A stretch of 64,000 bases of DNA from Streptomyces sp. NBC_01231 (GTDB lineage Bacteria; Actinomycetota; Actinomycetes; Streptomycetales; Streptomycetaceae), in the NCBI GenBank assembly GCA_035999765.1, contig CP108521.1, positions 6,510,001-6,574,000 on the forward strand, given 5' to 3'. The notes under the pieces were generated by a model. The model was given only the letters and a program-made list of their open reading frames with translations, made no database searches and was not told the origin of the DNA. Every line of letters begins with the position of its first letter. Within the stretch, counting starts at the first letter, position 1. Positions 61,875 to 64,000 of the stretch are shown here, in pieces. The translations under genes and the position numbers were made by a program.

Positions 61875-61900
61875 ATACCCGGAATATGTGTCCCTGGAAC
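61875..61900 (-). promoter_or_regulatory. Possible SigB-type promoter of the SpoIIE-type regulator gene
   Basis: On the minus strand GTTC (61900-61897) and GGGTAT (61880-61875) are separated by 16 bases, matching the SigB-family consensus GTTT-N14-16-GGGTAY except for one base. It ends 64 bases before the ATG. The gene product belongs to a sigma-B control family, which makes the match more likely. Confidence 0.45.
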
Positions 61901-62105
61901 GGATTTCCCGCGTGGTCAGAGGCTGTTCGTGTGCCACCGGCGGCCCGACCTCGTCCCGTACCGGTGTTGTCCTCGTACCCCTCGCTCACGTCCTGCCGCC
62001 CCTCGGTGACGATCGGTCAAGCCCAGCGCGTGCTCCGGTGTTTGCCACTGCGCGCCCTTGCGGAGGACGATCCTACGTTTCTTGCCCGGGGGCGCATCAA
62101 GGGTC

Positions 62106-62801
62106 TCACGAGGACAGATGCGCGGGCGTGCGATCCCAGTCCGAGGGCAATGACGGGACGGACCAGGACGGATCGGGCCTCCAGTGCTGCCAGCCGTCCG
62201 AGAACGGCGGCCCCCAGGAGCGGATCACCTCCACCGCCGACCGCCCGGCCTCCCTCACCTTCCGCGCGAGCTGGGCGTCCATCAGCCCGTCCCGCTGGGC
62301 CTGCGCGAACTCGTCCTCGTCCCGCCAGTGCCAACCGCGGTCCGGGTGCACGGAGATGTCGAGGAAGTGGTCCTCGGAGTCGACCCCGCCGGACCATCGC
62401 GCCAGTGGCTCCTCGAGATTCACGTACCAGTTCTTGAACTGCCAGCCCGGATCCCAGAACAGCCACACCGACCACGGCTCACCGGGCCGGGCGAGCTTCA
62501 GCACGCCGGTCCCGAACCACCGGTCGCGCGTCACGGCCCGCGGCTTGGTGTAGCGGGTCTCCAGCGGCTCCACGTGCACGGCCGTACCGTCCGCGAGCAC
62601 CGGCTTCACGCACTCGGTCCCCGGGGCCAGCCAGACGGCGAGCAGCTCGCTGTCGTCCCGTACGACGGTGACGGGACGCGCGATATGGAAGCGCCTGCCG
62701 CCGTTCTCCCGGTAACGCCACAGGATCTGACTCCCGGGCGCCCAGAACACCGCCGACCCGCCCGCTGCCATGTCGGCTCTCACCGCTCCACCGTCTGCCA
62801 T
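62106..62801 (-). CDS. DUF402 (FomD-like) protein
   Basis: The 231-residue protein has a DUF402 fold with FHIARPVTVVRDDSELLAVWLAPGTECVKPVLADG, PGEPWSVWLFWDPGWQFKNWYVNLEEPLARW and DSEDHFLDISVHPDRGWHWRDEDEF, where Glu and Asp residues bind metal ions. DUF402 proteins hydrolyse nucleoside or nucleotide-type phosphates (for example FomD removes CMP in fosfomycin synthesis). The substrate here is unknown. It reads the same direction as the fumarase gene behind it. Confidence 0.88.
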   Translation of the reverse strand: MADGGAVRADMAAGGSAVFWAPGSQILWRYRENGGRRFHIARPVTVVRDDSELLAVWLAPGTECVKPVLADGTAVHVEPLETRYTKPRAVTRDRWFGTGVLKLARPGEPWSVWLFWDPGWQFKNWYVNLEEPLARWSGGVDSEDHFLDISVHPDRGWHWRDEDEFAQAQRDGLMDAQLARKVREAGRSAVEVIRSWGPPFSDGWQHWRPDPSWSVPSLPSDWDRTPAHLSS

Positions 62802-62884
62802 GCACAGATATTAGGTGCCGTAGGCATCCGACGCTGCGGTGCGCGTCACGGTTCACATCCGCGGTGACAATGGTTCGCGGGCGG

Positions 62885-64000
62885 TTACGGGTGTGTCATC
62901 CGCAGGACATCCAGCGCCTCGTCGAGCTGCTGCTCGGTGAGGTCGCCGCGCTCCACGTACCCGTTCTCGACGACGACCTGACGGATCGTCTTCCGCTCGG
63001 CCAGCGCCTTCTTGGCGACCCTGGCGGCCTCCTCGTACCCGATGTACTTGTTGAGCGGCGTCACGACCGACGGCGAGGACTCGGCGTACTCCCTGGCCCG
63101 CTCCCGGTGGGCGACGATCCCGTCGACGGTCCGGTCGGCGAGCAGCCGCGAGACGTTGCCGAGCAGCCGGATCGACTCCAGCACGTTCTTGGCGATGACC
63201 GGCAGCATCACGTTGAGCTCGAAGTTGCCGGCCGCCCCGGCGGTCGCGACGGTGGCGTCGTTGCCGATCACCTGGGCGGCGACCATGAGCACGGCCTCCG
63301 GGATCACCGGGTTGACCTTGCCCGGCATGATCGACGAGCCCGGCTGGAGGTCGGGGAGGGAGATCTCGGCGAGCCCGGTGCGGGGGCCGGAGGACATCCA
63401 GCGCAGATCGTTCGCGATCTTGGTCAAGCCGACGGCGATGGTCCGGAGCTGCCCGCTGGTCTCGACGATCCCGTCCCGCGCGCCCTGCGCCTCGAAATGG
63501 TCGCGGGCCTCGGTGAGCGGCAGCCCGGTGCTGCGGGCGACCTCCTCGATGACGGCGGCGGAGAAGCCGGGGGGCGTGTTGATGCCGGTGCCGACGGCCG
63601 TGCCGCCCAAGGGCAGTTCGGCGAGCCGGGGGAGGGAGGCGGTCAGCCGCTCGACGCCGTAGCGGATCTGCGCGGCGTAACCGCCGAACTCCTGGCCCAG
63701 CGTCACGGGGGTGGCGTCCATGAGGTGGGTGCGCCCCGACTTCACGACGTCGGCGAACTCCTCGGACCGGCGCTCCAGGGCCGCCGCCAGGTGCTCCAGG
63801 GCGGGGATCAGGTCGCGGGTGACGGCGGCGGTGGCCGCGATGTGGATCGAGGAGGGGAACACGTCGTTGGACGACTGTGAGGCGTTGACGTGGTCGTTGG
63901 GGTGGACGTCCCGGCCCAGGCGCTCGGTGGCGAGGGTGGCGACGACCTCGTTGGTGTTCATGTTGGACGAGGTCCCGGACCCGGTCTGGAACACGTCGAC
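62885..64000 (-). CDS. fumC: Class II fumarase (fumarate hydratase), N-terminus outside the window
   Basis: The in-window part (372 residues to the C-terminus) carries the family landmarks [74 protein letters not shown] and the fumarase signature [17 protein letters not shown]. It hydrates fumarate to malate in the TCA cycle. The 5' end lies beyond the right edge, so the start codon is not visible. The 83-base gap to the DUF402 gene suggests a common operon. Confidence 0.95.
   Translation of the reverse strand, partial: VDVFQTGSGTSSNMNTNEVVATLATERLGRDVHPNDHVNASQSSNDVFPSSIHIAATAAVTRDLIPALEHLAAALERRSEEFADVVKSGRTHLMDATPVTLGQEFGGYAAQIRYGVERLTASLPRLAELPLGGTAVGTGINTPPGFSAAVIEEVARSTGLPLTEARDHFEAQGARDGIVETSGQLRTIAVGLTKIANDLRWMSSGPRTGLAEISLPDLQPGSSIMPGKVNPVIPEAVLMVAAQVIGNDATVATAGAAGNFELNVMLPVIAKNVLESIRLLGNVSRLLADRTVDGIVAHRERAREYAESSPSVVTPLNKYIGYEEAARVAKKALAERKTIRQVVVENGYVERGDLTEQQLDEALDVLRMTHP

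Overview
The window is high-GC actinomycete chromosome. Strong GC bias at third codon positions, many GTG starts, ATGA/GTGA start-stop overlaps, GGAGG-type ribosome binding sites and the gene families present (Scr1-type XRE/DUF397 pairs, SpoIIE/GAF/ATPase regulators, secreted proteases and chitinase) all point to Streptomyces. No rRNA, tRNA, CRISPR array or intact insertion sequence was seen. About 60 genes were annotated; the first (start of an aminotransferase, minus strand) and last (class II fumarase, minus strand) run off the window.

Layout. 0-2 kb: aminotransferase start, a membrane-anchored protein of unknown function and a secreted S1 serine protease. 2-9 kb: a divergent catabolic locus. 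A PLP amino acid deaminase and a D-aminoacylase read left; a PfkB sugar kinase, an IclR regulator, a RidA enamine deaminase and a GntP-family permease read right. A perfect TTGCA-N5-TGCAA palindrome lies between them, and the set reads as D-amino-acid or N-acyl-D-amino-acid use. 9-15 kb: an acidic protein, a VOC protein, a secreted M14 carboxypeptidase, an Nramp-like transporter without the usual metal-site motifs, and an MFS exporter. 15.4-17.2 kb: an XRE (Scr1/DUF5753)-DUF397 pair with a divergent ATPase-like protein.

17.3-27.0 kb is the most unusual part: a polymorphic-toxin locus. It has a DUF1266 protein, then an operon of SseB-like protein, WXG-like helical protein and a 1574-residue Rhs/YD-repeat protein with an N-terminal WXG-type helical region and a C-terminal tip carrying a possible papain-like Cys/His/Asp triad. 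AT-richer small genes follow: a candidate immunity protein, a CdiI-type immunity protein, an unknown gene and a barstar-like protein. After it comes a GH18 chitinase whose promoter carries a DasR-type (dre) palindrome.

29-41.8 kb: a complete-looking Tad/Flp pilus locus (CpaB, TadZ/CpaE, two TadE-like proteins, CpaF ATPase, TadB, TadC, Flp pilin, a TadG-like protein that seems to start at CTG, a lipoprotein and an OmpA-domain protein) with its own histidine kinase and response regulator; no prepilin peptidase gene is visible. 41.9-50 kb: RibD-like reductase, flavin-dependent oxidoreductase, methyltransferase, Z-isoprenyl (undecaprenyl) diphosphate synthase, PIN-PhoH ATPase, secreted lytic transglycosylase and AI-2E family permease. 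50.3-52 kb: a three-gene DUF4388/Roadblock module. 52-56 kb: an ABC exporter with a PadR regulator, and an SPFH protein with a small ribbon-helix-helix protein. 57-64 kb: class A penicillin-binding protein, SpoIIE/GAF/ATPase regulator, DUF402 protein and fumarase.
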